NCBI RefSeq assembly: GCF_001909285.1
Contig: NZ_MRSV01000001.1
Coordinates: 1-64,000, forward strand
DNA from: Exiguobacterium profundum
GTDB taxonomy: Bacteria > Bacillota > Bacilli > Exiguobacteriales > Exiguobacteriaceae
Direction of reading: 5' to 3'
Length of the DNA: 64,000 nucleotides
The position numbers and the translations under genes were made by a program. Below the pieces are notes generated by a model. The model was not told the DNA's origin. It ran no database searches and saw nothing but the letters and a program-made list of their open reading frames with translations. Of the stretch, positions 62,342-64,000 are shown one piece after another; position 1 is the first letter of the stretch; each line of letters starts with the position of its first letter.

Positions 62342-62823
62342 CACGCTTCACTTTTTCGTTTTTTCCGTTGCAGCTGGACATGACCGAGTTCAACACCCGT
62401 CACGTGTAACGGATCGATTTCTTTTAATTTACGGTCGAAGCGAACACTTAAAATCAACAAGCTCAGGATTCCGATAAAAGCTGCGATGATAAATGTAAGT
62501 AATGTAATCCATTCAAGCTCTACACTGGCAATCAGCATGAGAAGAAGGAGCGGCTGAGCAAATTTAGATGCAAACTCGGAACGCACGAGTTGTTGGTAAC
62601 GTGTGTTCTCATTAAATGAAAGAAGTAACTTTTTGCGATGCCAAGCGTGATACAGGAGCGGAACTTGTCCAACGATAATCATTGGTAACAATAAGAGGAT
62701 GTCTGTCTTCCAAAAATATAAAAAGAAGAGCAACATGACGCCAATTAAAGGAATCACCATTTGTCTCTTTCGTTTTTCATCATCTTTCAACATCTGTTCT
62801 AATCTAACTTCATGGTCTACCAT
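62341..62823 (-). CDS. Small membrane protein, paralogue family (H)
   Basis: A 160-residue protein: four hydrophobic segments, central KKLLLSFNENTRYQQLVRSE and tail FDRKLKEIDPLHVTGVELG, both shared with genes G and I. RBS GAGGGGG five bases before the ATG. Function unknown. Confidence 0.77.
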   Translation of the reverse strand: MVDHEVRLEQMLKDDEKRKRQMVIPLIGVMLLFFLYFWKTDILLLLPMIIVGQVPLLYHAWHRKKLLLSFNENTRYQQLVRSEFASKFAQPLLLLMLIASVELEWITLLTFIIAAFIGILSLLILSVRFDRKLKEIDPLHVTGVELGHVQLQRKKRKSEA

Positions 62824-62881
62824 CGAATCCCCCTCGTGTGTGTTCTTTATTTTTCTATACGGAAACTATGCTCGATTAGTT

Positions 62882-63352
62882 TCATCCTCTACGCTTCTCC
62901 CGGTTCATCAATCCCAACAAACTCTCGACCACATGCTCGTCATCAATCTTTAGAATTTTCCAGTCAATCCATGACTCGAGAATGAGACAACTCGCAATCA
63001 GCGTCGCACAGCCAAGGCTTAACGTATCAAGCGATATGTACTTCAGTGCATAGAGCGCCATCATCGATATGACACCAATCAAGAGAATAAACTGAATCAT
63101 GCCTTTTAGATAAATAAAGCGCTGGTACGTGGATGAGTCATTGAACTGTAAAAACAACTTGATTTTATGCCAGGTCGCTACCAGAAGCGGCATCAGCATC
63201 GCCGCACAAAAGATGAACAGGGACAGGCTCATTCTTGAATCATTTAACATTAACCAAAGCGCTGTCACTACTCCAATGATGATCACTAGTAGCGGACCTC
63301 TTTTAGTCCATGCTTTGTCGTACAAGTATTCCATTCGTTCTTCACGTAACAT
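62882..63352 (-). CDS. Small membrane protein, paralogue family (I)
   Basis: About 156 residues: four hydrophobic segments, central KIKLFLQFNDSSTYQRFIYL and tail IDWKILKIDDEHVVESLLG, the most divergent of the G/H/I trio. ATG at 63352 follows GGAGGGG; a codon five earlier lies inside the ribosome site. First gene of the second cluster. Confidence 0.75.
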   Translation of the reverse strand: MLREERMEYLYDKAWTKRGPLLVIIIGVVTALWLMLNDSRMSLSLFIFCAAMLMPLLVATWHKIKLFLQFNDSSTYQRFIYLKGMIQFILLIGVISMMALYALKYISLDTLSLGCATLIASCLILESWIDWKILKIDDEHVVESLLGLMNREKRRG

Positions 63353-63451
63353 CCAACACCCCTCCAAAAGTAAAAAACATCCAATTTATCGATATCTATA
63401 TCTTAACAATCTATAAGCAAACTTTCGAGGTTTTCCCATTAAAAAGGAAAA

Positions 63452-63475
63452 AGCATCTGACGATTGTCAGATGCT
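63452..63475 (-). terminator. Terminator of the 33-residue peptide gene
   Basis: AGCATCTGAC / GTCAGATGCT with TTTTTCC on the minus strand, two bases after the peptide gene stop. Confidence 0.85.
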
Positions 63476-63477
63476 GA

Positions 63478-63579
63478 TTAATTTGAATGCCGGCGAAGGA
63501 GTCGGAATAAAAAGATTCCAATCATCGTCAACAACCCTAAGTTTAGAATTGTCCATCCCATGTCCATCACTTGTTGCAT
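63478..63579 (-). CDS. 33-residue membrane peptide
   Basis: Begins MQQVMDMGWT, one hydrophobic segment, ends in a basic tail (FRLLRRHSN). AAGGGG lies seven bases before the ATG and a strong terminator sits directly behind the stop, so this short frame has a complete gene's signals. The amphipathic-start/basic-tail plan is common in small membrane regulators and type I toxins; I assign no function. Confidence 0.6.
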   Translation of the reverse strand: MQQVMDMGWTILNLGLLTMIGIFLFRLLRRHSN

Positions 63580-63807
63580 ATCATTACCCCTTCTATCCTG
63601 TTCTTCTAAATTATACATGTCTTTTCAAAAAAAGATTCGGTCAAATTGTTCTTTTTATCTTTTTTTCCTAATGAGTCAAAAGTTTTGGTTACATCTGGTC
63701 AATCAACGGAATAGAAGTCAACGGTGATGGACCCGATCTGTCATACTCAACTGAATCGACAGCAGCATGGACAAACTTGTTCAAAACGTGGAACTTCTTT
63801 TTAACAT

Positions 63808-64000
63808 TTAACTCGCTCGATTCATCGACGCGCGAGTTGGTTTTACCTTTCCACTCAACTGAAATACGAGCACCCCACCAACGATTAACACAATCCCGAC
63901 GAACGTTTTCCATGTGAACGGGACGGCCGTCAATCCGAACCACCCTAACGTATCCCAGAGGAGCGCGAATAAGATTTGAGACACCATAACGATTGAGATC
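63808..64000 (-). CDS. DMT superfamily transporter, C-terminal part (window edge)
   Basis: Sixty-three codons of a minus-strand gene whose 5' part lies beyond the right edge. The visible part has two hydrophobic segments (VMVSQILFALLWDTLGWFG and FVGIVLIVGGVLVF) with the G-Q-L/Q-I-L pattern of the YdcZ (DUF606) branch of the drug/metabolite transporters, then a basic tail. Substrate unknown. Between 63580 and 63807 I see no supported gene. Confidence 0.65.
   Translation of the reverse strand, partial: ISIVMVSQILFALLWDTLGWFGLTAVPFTWKTFVGIVLIVGGVLVFQLSGKVKPTRASMNRAS

Noticed and set aside
63689-63943. 84-codon minus-strand frame near the right edge
   Set aside because: It overlaps, in another frame, the transporter C-terminus that has clear membrane segments; composition is not protein-like.

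Overview
The window looks like a chromosomal stretch of a low-to-mid GC Bacilli species, most probably Exiguobacterium or a close relative. This is inference from gene content: moxR-DUF58-transglutaminase-guaA-pbuG lie in the order known from Bacillus subtilis (yeaC-yeaD-yebA-guaA-pbuG), there are guanine riboswitches and a glmS ribozyme, Shine-Dalgarno sites are strong, GTG/TTG starts are frequent, and CcpA-type cre boxes occur. No rRNA gene lies inside, but the left edge carries what looks like the promoter and leader of an rRNA operon running leftwards out of the window. I see no transposase, prophage or CRISPR array.

Layout. 0-9.6 kb: rRNA-type promoter, a VanW protein, the purine pair pbuG and guaA (each behind its own guanine riboswitch and terminator), the moxR/DUF58/transglutaminase operon and a flavin reductase. 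9.7-16.5 kb: an orphan GAF/PAS histidine kinase, then an AT-richer island with an NprR-like HTH-TPR regulator (its last TPR segment cut off by a frameshift), a divergent gene of unknown function and a secreted propeptide made of five copies of VDDMPRIV, followed by an SH3b amidase. 16.5-20.3 kb: GNAT, CPBP protease, MHYT-GGDEF-EAL protein. 20.4-25.9 kb: mannitol PTS operon mtlA-mtlF-mtlD with mtlR and a stand-alone IIB-like gene. 26-28.9 kb: orphan nuclease-fold gene, glmS and its ribozyme. 29-32.8 kb: EEP hydrolase and six tandem small membrane proteins.

33-44.5 kb is a beta-glucoside block: a GntR-controlled cellobiose-type PTS with a 6-phospho-beta-glucosidase, then a LacI-controlled ABC importer with a GH1 beta-glucosidase. 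The first would handle phosphorylated sugar and the second free sugar. 44.6-58.5 kb holds export and envelope sensing: TetR/MFS pair, a glucosaminidase, two OmpR/kinase pairs, a DedA protein, an ABC-2 exporter with its TetR regulator, and a MacB-like exporter with a compact adaptor in the same operon as its two-component system. 58.6-64 kb: a carotenoid desaturase, another ABC-2 exporter ending in a broken small ORF, three more members of the small membrane-protein family, a 33-residue membrane peptide and the 3' end of a DMT transporter.

The most interesting part is 12.2-14.8 kb. It has the organisation of an RRNPP peptide quorum-sensing cassette, but the signal precursor carries five tandem copies of one signal-like octapeptide. 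The receptor gene carries a single-base frameshift that may have inactivated it in this strain.
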